Below are positions 18,976 through 27,432 of a DNA stretch of 64,000 nt, one piece after another. The stretch covers positions 124,001 to 188,000 of the forward strand of contig JAGBHU010000008.1 in NCBI GenBank assembly GCA_017935345.1, written 5' to 3'. The notes beneath the pieces are model-generated. The model saw nothing but the letters and a program-made list of their open reading frames with translations. It searched no databases and was not told the DNA's origin. The stretch comes from Coprococcus sp. (lineage in GTDB: Bacteria; Bacillota; Clostridia; Lachnospirales; Lachnospiraceae). Position numbers and translations under genes: made by a program. Position 1 is the first letter of the stretch, and every line of letters starts with the position of its first letter.

Positions 18976-19419
18976 ATGAAAGAGACACTTCACTATCTGC
19001 TGATGGCAAATCATGTGTTGTTTCAAAAAGCTTTGCTCGCAGGAATTAAAGATACCAAATTGACCTTAGGGCAGCCAAAGGTACTTGACTATCTGAGAAA
19101 CCACGACGGAGCTGTCCAAAAGGAAATCGCAGCAGCATGCCATATTGAGCCTGCCACACTGACATCCGTTCTGCTTGGTATGGAAAACAAGGAACTCATT
19201 ACCCGGCAAATGCAAAATGGCAACCGCCGCAGTCTGTATGTTTTTCTGACCGGAAAAGGAAGAGAATTGGCAGAACGTGCAACATTGGAATTTGATAAAA
19301 TTGAGGAAAAGGCGCTTTACGGATTTACCGACGCAGAAAAGGAAGCTTTAAATGATTTTCTGACCAGAATCCATGAAAATATCAACGACAAAGGAGGTAC
19401 TACCGATGACGAAAACTGA
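18976..19419 (+). CDS. MarR-family transcriptional regulator
   Basis: The 147-residue protein has the MarR winged-helix fold: recognition region QKEIAAACHIEPATLTSVLLGME followed by a wing with NRRSLYVFLTGKGRELAE (quoted in two parts here for length). The ATG was chosen because GGAGG lies 5 bases upstream; a TTG four codons earlier overlaps the ribosome site. The stop overlaps the start of a YczE-type membrane protein gene, so the pair is translationally coupled and probably under MarR autorepression. The ligand is unknown. Confidence 0.92.
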   Translation: MKETLHYLLMANHVLFQKALLAGIKDTKLTLGQPKVLDYLRNHDGAVQKEIAAACHIEPATLTSVLLGMENKELITRQMQNGNRRSLYVFLTGKGRELAERATLEFDKIEEKALYGFTDAEKEALNDFLTRIHENINDKGGTTDDEN

Positions 19420-20107
19420 AATTGCCAAACGATACATATTGTTTATCATAAGCCTGTTCTTTGCAGCTCTTGGCGTGGCATTTACCAAGCATGGAGAACT
19501 TGGCGTATCCCCCATTTCCTCCGTTGCCAATGTTATGAATCACAAATTTGATTCACTTTCCATGGGAACATGGCTGATAATCTGGAACTGTGTTCTGATT
19601 GTCGGACAAATCGTTATTCTCCGCAAAAAGTTCCAGTTGATACAGCTTTTACAGGTGCCTTTATCATTCCTTTTCGGTTGGTTTACAGATATCGGAATGT
19701 GGATTGTGTCTTTTATTCCTGCAAATTCCTATCCGCTTCGTTTTATTATGCTTATTGCAGGTATTGTAATTCTTGGCTTTGGCATATCGCTTGCCGTTAT
19801 TGCAAATGTCATTATGAATTCCGGCGAAGCCTTTGTAAAAGCAATTTCAGATACCATTCACAAAGAATTTGGTAATGTGAAAATAGCATTTGATGTTATC
19901 TGTGTTATTTTGGCTGTGGCTTTGTCACTTGTATTTTTCAATTTTTCCATTGTCGGCACCAGAGAGGGTACTATCATTTCTGCCTTTTTAACAGGCATTG
20001 TTGTAAAATTCTTCAGCAAAAAACTGAATAAACCATTCAATAATATTTTAGTAAATGGAAAATGCCGGACATCTGATAATGACCTTGAGCAGCTTACATC
20101 TGTTTAA
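19406..20107 (+). CDS. YczE/YitT-family integral membrane protein
   Basis: The 233-residue protein has about five hydrophobic segments (residues 10-30, 45-68, 78-98, 108-132, 155-180) and the N-terminal pattern GVAFTKHGELGVSPISSVANV seen in YczE/YyaS/YitT proteins. AAAGGAGGT lies 6 bases before the ATG at 19406, inside the end of the marR gene (14-bp overlap). The MarR pairing suggests substrate-inducible transport or export, but no function is established for this branch. Confidence 0.82.
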   Translation: MTKTEIAKRYILFIISLFFAALGVAFTKHGELGVSPISSVANVMNHKFDSLSMGTWLIIWNCVLIVGQIVILRKKFQLIQLLQVPLSFLFGWFTDIGMWIVSFIPANSYPLRFIMLIAGIVILGFGISLAVIANVIMNSGEAFVKAISDTIHKEFGNVKIAFDVICVILAVALSLVFFNFSIVGTREGTIISAFLTGIVVKFFSKKLNKPFNNILVNGKCRTSDNDLEQLTSV

Positions 20108-20130
20108 TAAGCTTATATACCGAACATACA

Positions 20131-20619
20131 TTATAAGCTTTCAAGTATAAGCTGCCATTCCCCAACAAGCCTTTCTAATGAAAATGCGGCATTTGCAGGG
20201 CTTGTTGAAGGCAGCTTTATGATTTCACGATGAATTTGGGGATATATATGCTTTTGATAGAGTTCATAGGATTTATTACCATTTGCATAAATTGCCCTTA
20301 TATCACAGGAATCCAGTATCTTCGATAAGTCGTTTGGCTTTACATCCTTTATACTTGCATCTGATGAGCCTTCTATATTGCAGCTGGCAATTACATCCCA
20401 TACTGCGATCTGATGCCCAAGGAGCATTTTCTTCTTCTCCGCAATATCTACCGGCACAGGACATTCAAGGAGTGCAGCAAGTACCTTCCAAAACCTGTTT
20501 TGTTTATGTCCGTAGAAAAATTGCTGCTCTCTTGATTTTACGGACGGAAAGCTTCCCAATATAAGAATTTTTGAATTTTCGTCATATAGTGGTGGTATTG
20601 GGTGTGATAGCTGTGTCAT
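20131..20619 (-). CDS. DNA-deoxyinosine (hypoxanthine) glycosylase, uracil-DNA-glycosylase fold
   Basis: The 162-residue protein has the short-glycosylase pattern: KILILGSFPSVKSREQQFFYGHKQNRFWKVL (seen in two adjacent blocks at residues 18-48) with the GSFPS and NRFW elements, and the late motif LPSTSPANA (about 137-145) that corresponds to the catalytic/intercalation loop of UDG-fold enzymes. The family removes hypoxanthine formed by adenine deamination and starts base-excision repair. Its ATG overlaps the stop of the Fic gene (ATGA), so both are translated from one message. Confidence 0.85.
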   Translation of the reverse strand: MTQLSHPIPPLYDENSKILILGSFPSVKSREQQFFYGHKQNRFWKVLAALLECPVPVDIAEKKKMLLGHQIAVWDVIASCNIEGSSDASIKDVKPNDLSKILDSCDIRAIYANGNKSYELYQKHIYPQIHREIIKLPSTSPANAAFSLERLVGEWQLILESL

Positions 20620-21635
20620 TTGTTACAAACCCTCCAACTTCCATTCTTATTTGCACCAATACGCTCTATCTTTCCCGCCGACTTGAGCGATGCAATTTTT
20701 CTTTCTACCTGCCTTTCTGACATACCCAATATGAATGCCAATTGTTTTGATGTAATTTTCGGATTATCCTTCAACAATATTAAAATCTTTTCTTCAAATG
20801 ACATTTCCTGTACATTTATTCCGGCATTTATTCCGACATTTATTCCGACATTACTGTGAGCAGTCTGATTTTCAACTATCTCTTTTAACATTTTACAAAT
20901 CAGTTCAAGCATAAATGTCACAAATACCGTAGACTCCCCTGCTGTATTTGAAGCATTGATTGCTGCATAATAATCATTTTGGTATTCATGTATCATTGTT
21001 TCAATCGGCAACCACGCAAAAAATTCCTTCCAATTTTGTAGAATTAACGTATGCCATAATCTTCCCGTTCTGCCATTCCCATCTGCAAATGGATGAATAA
21101 ACTCAAATTCATAATGAAAAATGCATGACTTAATTAGTGGATGCATATTCGATGTCTTTAACCAAAAAAATAAATCCTGTACCAATGAAGGAACATAATT
21201 AGCCGGAGAACCTGCATGTATCAAATTATGCTTTTCATCATATACACCCGCATTTCCACTACGAAACACACCTGATTCTTTTTCAAGTCCATCTGTCATT
21301 AGTTTATGTGCCTTAAGCAAATCCTTTATGGAATACATATCCAACTTCTGCATCTGCTCATATGCTTCATATGCATTTTTAACTTCACGAATTTCTGTAG
21401 GCGGAGCTAAAACCCTCTTACCGTCTACAACATCTGTCACTTGTTCCAGCGTCAATGTATTTTGTTCTATTGCTAATGATGAGTGTATCGTCCTAATCCT
21501 ATTTGCACGACGCAATTTAAGATTCGTGTACAAATTATTGTGTGCATCTATCTGTCCCACCAGTTCACCTATTTCTATTACCAAATTCATAATTTTTTCC
21601 GTCATTGTAAACGGCGGTATATAATTATCTGACAT
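20616..21635 (-). CDS. Fic-domain protein with C-terminal winged helix
   Basis: Residues 1-75 form the Fic N-terminal domain with SSLAIEQN (52-59), the place of the inhibitory SxxxE(G/N) motif, here with Q in place of the usual G. The active-site motif HPFADGNGRTGR (181-192) is intact, with catalytic His181, which predicts transfer of AMP from ATP to a protein hydroxyl. A winged-helix domain occupies about 276-339. Between them is a short repeat, NVGINVGINAGIN (262-274), encoded by 12-bp units. No antitoxin gene is adjacent; inhibition is probably intramolecular. The next gene overlaps by 4 bases. Confidence 0.9.
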   Translation of the reverse strand: MSDNYIPPFTMTEKIMNLVIEIGELVGQIDAHNNLYTNLKLRRANRIRTIHSSLAIEQNTLTLEQVTDVVDGKRVLAPPTEIREVKNAYEAYEQMQKLDMYSIKDLLKAHKLMTDGLEKESGVFRSGNAGVYDEKHNLIHAGSPANYVPSLVQDLFFWLKTSNMHPLIKSCIFHYEFEFIHPFADGNGRTGRLWHTLILQNWKEFFAWLPIETMIHEYQNDYYAAINASNTAGESTVFVTFMLELICKMLKEIVENQTAHSNVGINVGINAGINVQEMSFEEKILILLKDNPKITSKQLAFILGMSERQVERKIASLKSAGKIERIGANKNGSWRVCNK

Positions 21636-21752
21636 ATAGCACCTTCTTTCACAAAGTTATGGTAAATCATCATATCCATATTATAACAGTAAATTATGAA
21701 TTTAGTTCCTTTATCGAAAGAATATTTGAAAAAAGTTCCCCAATTAATGAAA

Positions 21753-23801
21753 TCAGCTTACAATTTTATAATATGTTCTTGCCGTAAGAGAATAGATTGC
21801 CACATATATGACTGCAAATACCACAAACACGCCGATCGTACACATCAGGAACAAGCCCGTCTGCGTAAGCTCCAGAATAAGCAGCAGTCTCTTGATGATT
21901 GGAAATGCTATTGTTACATGCAATGCGGCAAATGCAAGCGGCAGAAAGAATACAATAAGGATTTGACTGCGAATTGAGCTTTTAACCTCACGACGGCTCA
22001 TGCCGATGCTGCGCATAATCTGAAAACGGCTCCTATCCTCATAGCCTTCCGAAATCTGCTTGTAATAAATAATCAGAACCGTCGCAAACAGAAATACCGT
22101 TCCAAGTATCAGGCCAAGAAATAACAGACTTCCATACATCCCATACAAACTCTCTTCACTTTCGGCCCTGCTTCTATATGCATAGCCATAGCCACCGTTT
22201 GCATCACTTCTAGATGCAAGTACCGTACTGATCGCATCCCCCATATCACGCTGAATCTCTTTACTTACCTCAAATAGTTTCTCTTTAGAATTATCAAAAT
22301 CAAACCACACCTCATGCTTTATCTCAGATGCTTTCTCTCCATATACCTCCTTTTGTTTTACAAATATATCGTCAAAATCCGCATCCGATACTACGATTCC
22401 AAAGCAACTGTAAAAAGCATGCTCCATCAAAACAGGATATTCCGGAAGCCTGCTCCTGATATTGAAGCTCCTGTCACCTATTGTTATCTCATCATCTATG
22501 TCAAAGCTGTTTTGTGAAAAGCTGCAGCATGCCATCTGTCCCTCGGACAGCTCTAACCTGTTTCCGGTAAGCCTTGTATATTCCTCCTCCGTAATGAAAC
22601 AGCAATAAGCTAATTTGTCCGCACGCAGCTCTGCCATATCGTCATCCATATCCAAGGTAAGCTCCCCATCCCTATAGCCAAATAGTACCTCCAGATAGGT
22701 TTGCTCTCCTTCATGGCTGATATTTAATCCGTTTTTCTGTGCAGACTCTTTTACGGTTTTCTTAATTACAGGCTGCAATATGGCACCTGTATCTATCATT
22801 TCATCTGTCTGAAAACTGGCACTCACAGACAAATCATGTGGATAATTGACATTGAGCGTATCCTCTATACCGGCATACAAACTCATAGTTGAGGATATCA
22901 TTACGACTACCGCCGTAGCAAGAATACATATGGATGCAAGACCTACCGCATTCTGCTTCATTCTGTAGAGCAGTCCTGAAACCGCTGTCATATGCTTCGG
23001 ATGGTAATAAAACCTGCTTCTTTTTTTCAAAAACTTCAGTAGTGCAATACTTCCGGCGGTAAACAGGAAATACGTTCCGATAATAATCAGTCCAACCGCC
23101 ACAAAAAACAGTACCAATGCCCTAAGCGGTGACTCTGTCGTAAGAGCAATGTAATAACCTGCTCCGAGCGTAACAAGTCCCACCAGCAGAATAAACCATT
23201 TTACCTTCGGTTCCTTCTCTCCTGTCTGAACACTCTTCAGCAATTCTATCGGATTCATCCGTGCCAGTTGAATTCTGTTGATAACATAGGTGAACAGATA
23301 AAGTCCTGCAAATAACAATCCCGTCAGCAATAATGTTTTTGGAACGATATAATGAAAGCCAAGAATCGTATTCACATCCAGTACACGGCATATAAACAAT
23401 TCACATAATTTATAGAGAATCACGCCTGACACAAGGCCGGCAGCTATGGAAATCAATGATGCGTATAATGATTCAAACATCATGACTCTGCCTACATGCT
23501 TTTTTTCCATTCCCAGCACATGATAAAGACCATATTCCCGTTTTCTCTGCTTCATCAGGAAGCTGTTTGTATAAAGTATCAGAATGACGGATAAAAATGC
23601 CATTATTACGATACCGAGCTGCATAATTGTCGGCAGATAAGAGCCGCCACGAACATTTGCCAACTCTTCATCCTTACAGATGGTGAGCAAAATATAAAAT
23701 ACTGCTATCAGTCCTGCACCTGTAAGCATCTGCGGAATATACAGCCTTCTGTTTTTTTGTATATTTTCCGCTGCCAGTTTTGCATAGAAACCATTACCCA
23801 T
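21753..23801 (-). CDS. BceB-type ABC transporter permease
   Basis: The 682-residue protein has ten hydrophobic segments in the BceB order: one N-terminal, a first FtsX bundle, further helices, a large outer domain of about 200 residues (about 350-560) and a C-terminal bundle of three. The outer domain between helices 7 and 8 is the peptide-sensing part in BceB proteins. ATG at 23801 overlaps the ATPase stop by 8 bases, which also sets the start. With the ATPase and the kinase it should form a complex that both senses and relieves cell-wall-targeting peptides such as bacitracin-like compounds; the actual ligand is unknown. Confidence 0.92.
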   Translation of the reverse strand: MGNGFYAKLAAENIQKNRRLYIPQMLTGAGLIAVFYILLTICKDEELANVRGGSYLPTIMQLGIVIMAFLSVILILYTNSFLMKQRKREYGLYHVLGMEKKHVGRVMMFESLYASLISIAAGLVSGVILYKLCELFICRVLDVNTILGFHYIVPKTLLLTGLLFAGLYLFTYVINRIQLARMNPIELLKSVQTGEKEPKVKWFILLVGLVTLGAGYYIALTTESPLRALVLFFVAVGLIIIGTYFLFTAGSIALLKFLKKRSRFYYHPKHMTAVSGLLYRMKQNAVGLASICILATAVVVMISSTMSLYAGIEDTLNVNYPHDLSVSASFQTDEMIDTGAILQPVIKKTVKESAQKNGLNISHEGEQTYLEVLFGYRDGELTLDMDDDMAELRADKLAYCCFITEEEYTRLTGNRLELSEGQMACCSFSQNSFDIDDEITIGDRSFNIRSRLPEYPVLMEHAFYSCFGIVVSDADFDDIFVKQKEVYGEKASEIKHEVWFDFDNSKEKLFEVSKEIQRDMGDAISTVLASRSDANGGYGYAYRSRAESEESLYGMYGSLLFLGLILGTVFLFATVLIIYYKQISEGYEDRSRFQIMRSIGMSRREVKSSIRSQILIVFFLPLAFAALHVTIAFPIIKRLLLILELTQTGLFLMCTIGVFVVFAVIYVAIYSLTARTYYKIVS

Positions 23802-24561
23802 TGTTCTCACCACCCTTTGCCAGTAATGTAAGGGTATCAGAAATCTTGCCATACATTTCATCGTTTGTACTGTTTCCACGGTATATCTTATGAAATACCT
23901 CCCCATCCTTGATAAACAGCACTCTTCCTGCATGACTTGCCGCCTTTGTAGAATGTGTAACCATCAGTATGGTCTGACCCGATTGATTGATTTCATTAAA
24001 TGCCGCAAGCAGACTGTCGGTAGATTTTGAGTCAAGAGCGCCCGTCGGCTCGTCAGCCAGTATCAGCTTCGGATTTGTAATCATTGCTCTGGCAACTGCC
24101 GCCCGCTGCTTTTGTCCGCCCGATACTTCATAAGGAAATTTCTCTAAAATATCGGTTATCGCAAGCTTCCTTGCTATCGGCTCAAGCCTTTCTTTCATAA
24201 CCTCTACAGCGACACCACTTAATACAAGCGGCAGATAAATATTATCCTTTAAAGAAAATGTATCCAATAAATTAAAGTCCTGAAATACAAAACCCAGATT
24301 TTCACGACGGAATGTCGCCAGCTTTCCGTCCGGAATTTCATTTAACGCCATGCCCTCTACAAATACCTGTCCGTTTGTCGGCTTATCAAGGGCAGCCAGA
24401 ATATTCAGCAACGTTGTCTTTCCTGAACCGGACTCTCCCATTATCGCCACATATTCCCCCTGCTCTACGGAAAATGATACATTGTGTAATGCCTGTACCT
24501 GATTTCCGCCAAAACGGGTGGTATATATTTTCTGAAGATTATTTACCTCTAATAGTGTCAT
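23794..24561 (-). CDS. BceA-type ABC transporter ATPase
   Basis: The 255-residue protein has Walker [11 protein letters not shown]-loop VFQDFN, signature VSGGQKQR, Walker [13 protein letters not shown] and switch His in MVTHSTKAA, all intact. The opening and the conserved [10 protein letters not shown] match the BceA/YxdL branch. It overlaps bceB by 8 bases and follows a promoter with repeated operator (24614-24672). It powers the BceB permease, and the ATPase cycle sets signalling through the partner kinase in this family. Confidence 0.95.
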   Translation of the reverse strand: MTLLEVNNLQKIYTTRFGGNQVQALHNVSFSVEQGEYVAIMGESGSGKTTLLNILAALDKPTNGQVFVEGMALNEIPDGKLATFRRENLGFVFQDFNLLDTFSLKDNIYLPLVLSGVAVEVMKERLEPIARKLAITDILEKFPYEVSGGQKQRAAVARAMITNPKLILADEPTGALDSKSTDSLLAAFNEINQSGQTILMVTHSTKAASHAGRVLFIKDGEVFHKIYRGNSTNDEMYGKISDTLTLLAKGGENNG

Positions 24562-24613
24562 ATTTTTTCATCCTCCATTTTCTATTCAGGTTTTTACAGT
24601 ACACATTTTAACA

Positions 24614-24672
24614 AAACAGCCGACCTGTCAACATCTGTTCATGTGACATTTCGGCTGTTTCATGTGACATTT
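24614..24672 (-). promoter_or_regulatory. BceR-type operator and promoter of the bceAB genes
   Basis: TTCATGTGACATTT occurs twice as a direct repeat with a 21-bp period (24638-24651 and 24659-24672). Just downstream on the minus strand are TTGACA and TAAAAT with a short 15-base spacer, a feature of activator-dependent promoters. AAACAGCCG (24614-24622) and its complement (24652-24660) also form an inverted repeat, which could serve as a terminator for the kinase gene upstream. Confidence 0.62.
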
Positions 24673-24711
24673 TTGTAAGGTTACTGATTACCGGCTTGTT
24701 GTAGGAATACA

Positions 24712-25761
24712 TTATTCTACCTGCAAATCCTCCGTATATAGATTCAAATAAAAGGTTGAACCCTTTGATACCTCTGACCGGGCTGATATATCAATCTTCA
24801 GCTTATCAGCGGCCTGCTTACACAGATAAAGACCAAGCCCTGTAGCCTTCTTATTGGCTCTTCCGTTATAGCCTGTATATCCTTTATCAAATATTCTCGG
24901 TATATCCTCAGGTGCTATTCCGATGCCCGTATCACTTATCGACAGTACCATTTCATCTGATACGGAAATCGTTACACTCCCACCATTTGTATACTTAACC
25001 GCATTACTGAGCAACTGCTCTATGATGAATAATAACCACTTCTCATCCGTCAGCACCTTCATATCCACAGGCTCATATCGCAATGTTATCCTTCTTCTGA
25101 TAAACTGCGGCGCATATTTCCTGATTGCCTGTTTTATGATGCTGTCCAAATCATATTCCTGAAACACAAAATCATTTGACGCACTATCCAGTCTGATATA
25201 ACACAGTACCATTTCCACATATTGCTCGATACGGAACAATTCTGCCGCCAGCTCTCTGTGTTCCTTTGTATCCTCACTTTGAAGCTGCATCTGCATAACG
25301 GATATCGGTGTTTTAATCTGGTGCACCCACGTCGTGTAGTAGTCGATGCTGTCCTGTCTTTCCTGCTCATACAAAGTCTGCTGTTTCCGATACAGATCTC
25401 CAAGCTGCCGCAGCATCTGCTGATAATCATATTCCGCCAGCGTTTCGGCATCCGGAAGCTGGTCGTAACACAAAATAATATTTTCCATCAGCTTTTTTCT
25501 TTTTATATGACCATTAACACATTTTACAAATCCTGCAATGAACACCAGCATCAAAACGATACTACACAGTCCTGCCGCATACCATACCGCCTCTGTTTCC
25601 AACCGATACAAAGAAAATACTATTATAAATATCAAAATACAAATTGCAAATAATATCAGCATTCCGATAGTTTGTTTCAAATACCTGCCAAATACATTCC
25701 CACGTTTTTTCGTATCCACCTTATTACCCTTCACGATTTCAATCAAGAATCCATCTGCCAT
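24712..25761 (-). CDS. BceS-type intramembrane-sensing histidine kinase
   Basis: Two membrane helices (about residues 32-52 and 60-80) are separated by fewer than 10 outer residues, so the kinase cannot bind ligand outside and should receive the signal from BceAB. The dimer domain has the BceS-type box TTWVHQIKTPI with His147, followed by an HATPase domain (N box LLSNAVKYT, DTGIGI, GLGLYLC). The start is uncertain: ATG at 25761 has a weak ribosome site, and in-frame GTG codons 9 and 14 residues later are alternatives. The regulator gene ends 20 bases upstream. Confidence 0.93.
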   Translation of the reverse strand: MADGFLIEIVKGNKVDTKKRGNVFGRYLKQTIGMLILFAICILIFIIVFSLYRLETEAVWYAAGLCSIVLMLVFIAGFVKCVNGHIKRKKLMENIILCYDQLPDAETLAEYDYQQMLRQLGDLYRKQQTLYEQERQDSIDYYTTWVHQIKTPISVMQMQLQSEDTKEHRELAAELFRIEQYVEMVLCYIRLDSASNDFVFQEYDLDSIIKQAIRKYAPQFIRRRITLRYEPVDMKVLTDEKWLLFIIEQLLSNAVKYTNGGSVTISVSDEMVLSISDTGIGIAPEDIPRIFDKGYTGYNGRANKKATGLGLYLCKQAADKLKIDISARSEVSKGSTFYLNLYTEDLQVE

Positions 25762-25781
25762 TCCGGCAGCTTTACTTTACC

Positions 25782-26453
25782 CTATTCAATCATATATCCG
25801 CTTCCGACTCTCGTTGCTATAAAATCCGTAAGCCCTGCCGCCTCCAGCTTTTTTCTAAGCCTTGTGACATTGACCGTAAGCGTATTTTCCTCCACATAAC
25901 AATCCATTTGCCACAGCTTCGTCATGAGTGTATCACGGCTTACAATCTTTCCCTTATTCTCCATCAGTGTCTGCAGTATCCGAAATTCATTTTTGGTAAG
26001 CTCTATCCGCTCCCCGCCGAACATCAGGGAAGTATCATTCAGATTCAGAATTGCTCCCTTATGCTCCAGTACCGGTATCTTACCTGCAAAATCATATGTA
26101 CGGCGCAGCATTGCCTGAATTTTAGCAGTCATGACCGAAAGGTCAACCGGCTTTGCTATGAAGTCATCTCCTCCCATATTCATCGCCATAACAATATTCA
26201 TATTATCAGATGCCGAGGAGATAAATATAATCGGTATATTTGAAATCTTCCTGATTTCACTGCACCAATGATATCCGTTAAAAAACGGAAGCATAATATC
26301 CATCAACACAAGCTGCGGATCATATTTCGTAAATTCTGCCAACACATTATGGAAATCCTCCACCAGCCTTACGTCATGTCCCCATGCTTCTATTTGCTTC
26401 TTCATGACCCCCGCCATGGAAAAATCGTCCTCAACAATCAATATTTTATACAT
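25782..26453 (-). CDS. BceR-type response regulator
   Basis: Receiver domain with acidic pocket EDD, phospho-acceptor Asp52 (LVLMDIMLPFFNG, counted from this start) and Lys in IAKPVD, followed by an OmpR-type winged helix ending VGSGYMIE. The chosen ATG gives 6 bases to GGAG; the ATG two codons earlier directly abuts it. It heads the kinase gene and follows the PAQR gene by about 30 bases. It should activate bceAB through the repeats at 24638-24672. Confidence 0.93.
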   Translation of the reverse strand: MYKILIVEDDFSMAGVMKKQIEAWGHDVRLVEDFHNVLAEFTKYDPQLVLMDIMLPFFNGYHWCSEIRKISNIPIIFISSASDNMNIVMAMNMGGDDFIAKPVDLSVMTAKIQAMLRRTYDFAGKIPVLEHKGAILNLNDTSLMFGGERIELTKNEFRILQTLMENKGKIVSRDTLMTKLWQMDCYVEENTLTVNVTRLRKKLEAAGLTDFIATRVGSGYMIE

Positions 26454-26485
26454 ATCCATCTCCTGCCTGCATTAAAATACATTTA

Positions 26486-27223
26486 TCAAGAATACAATAT
26501 ACTATATATGCCAAACCAATGAACTATCGCGCCTCCCAAGGCAAACAAATGCCATACGAAATGGTCTCCCTTTCTGTCACGCACAAACGGAATCATCCCC
26601 AGTGTATATATTAACCCACCACCTAATATCATATACATAAGGTTTCTGTCATGCTTTATCCAGTCAGGGAAAAATACCGCCGCGCTCCAGCCTATCACGA
26701 AAAACAACGTGTAATGGACTGGTCTGAAACGCCCCGGTCCAAATACACATATCAAAACGATACCGACCAGTATCAATCCCCACTGTGCGCAAAACAGTGA
26801 TATACCCAAATGATTACCCCAATAAACAAGATAAAGCGGTGCGAATGTTCCTCCAATCAGCAGATAGATGGAAACATAGTCAAATCGCCGCCACAATCGT
26901 TTTGCAACCGTTCCATCCTTATAGGCATGATACAGGCTGCTCATCAGGAACATAACAACAAGACTGATTCCGTAAAAACAGGCAGCCATGATCTTAAGTC
27001 CGGTATTTGATTTCAGCAACAGTAAAACAAAGCCTGCTATGGCAAGTCCTGCACCTATCGCATGACTTAATGCATTCCCAAACTCCTCAAGAGGTTCCAG
27101 TTTCGGCGGTTCGTTCAGTTCACGGTACTTTTCCCGCAGCTCCGCCTTTAACCTTTTCTTTTCCTCTGCAAGCTCCATATTTTTTCTGATTTTGACCTTT
27201 TCAGCCTTTCTCGTTTCGTCCAC
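26486..27223 (-). CDS. Hemolysin III/PAQR-family membrane protein
   Basis: Residues 1-40 are a charged, probably coiled-coil, extension (AEEKKRLKAELREKY). Seven hydrophobic segments follow with the family motifs SSLYHAY, FDYVSIYLLIGGTFAP and HFVWHLFALGGAIVHW, whose Ser, Asp and His residues bind zinc in PAQR proteins. The start is GTG with AAGGGGT upstream. Bacterial members are linked with membrane lipid homeostasis or hydrolase activity. It lies in the same direction as, and close to, the BceRS-AB genes, so it may belong to the same envelope-stress unit. Confidence 0.85.
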   Translation of the reverse strand: MDETRKAEKVKIRKNMELAEEKKRLKAELREKYRELNEPPKLEPLEEFGNALSHAIGAGLAIAGFVLLLLKSNTGLKIMAACFYGISLVVMFLMSSLYHAYKDGTVAKRLWRRFDYVSIYLLIGGTFAPLYLVYWGNHLGISLFCAQWGLILVGIVLICVFGPGRFRPVHYTLFFVIGWSAAVFFPDWIKHDRNLMYMILGGGLIYTLGMIPFVRDRKGDHFVWHLFALGGAIVHWFGIYSILYS

Positions 27224-27377
27224 TGCCTAATACCCCTTAAAATAATTTGTTATGTACCCCTTTAATAAAACTTTTAAGGATATTATGGAACAATAATTCA
27301 AATTCATCAATACCTTAATCAAAACTTTATTTCCGTATTGCCTGTTATTTTTTGTATTACATTCACAAAATAAAAAA

Positions 27378-27407
27378 AGAGGTCTCCGCCTAATACCAGA
27401 GACCTCT
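27378..27407 (-). terminator. Intrinsic terminator of the galactosidase operon
   Basis: AGAGGTCTC (27378-27386) and GAGACCTCT (27399-27407) pair perfectly; on the minus strand a run of seven T follows (27372-27378). Confidence 0.88.
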
Positions 27408-27432
27408 CCATATCAATATATTCAAGCTTTAT

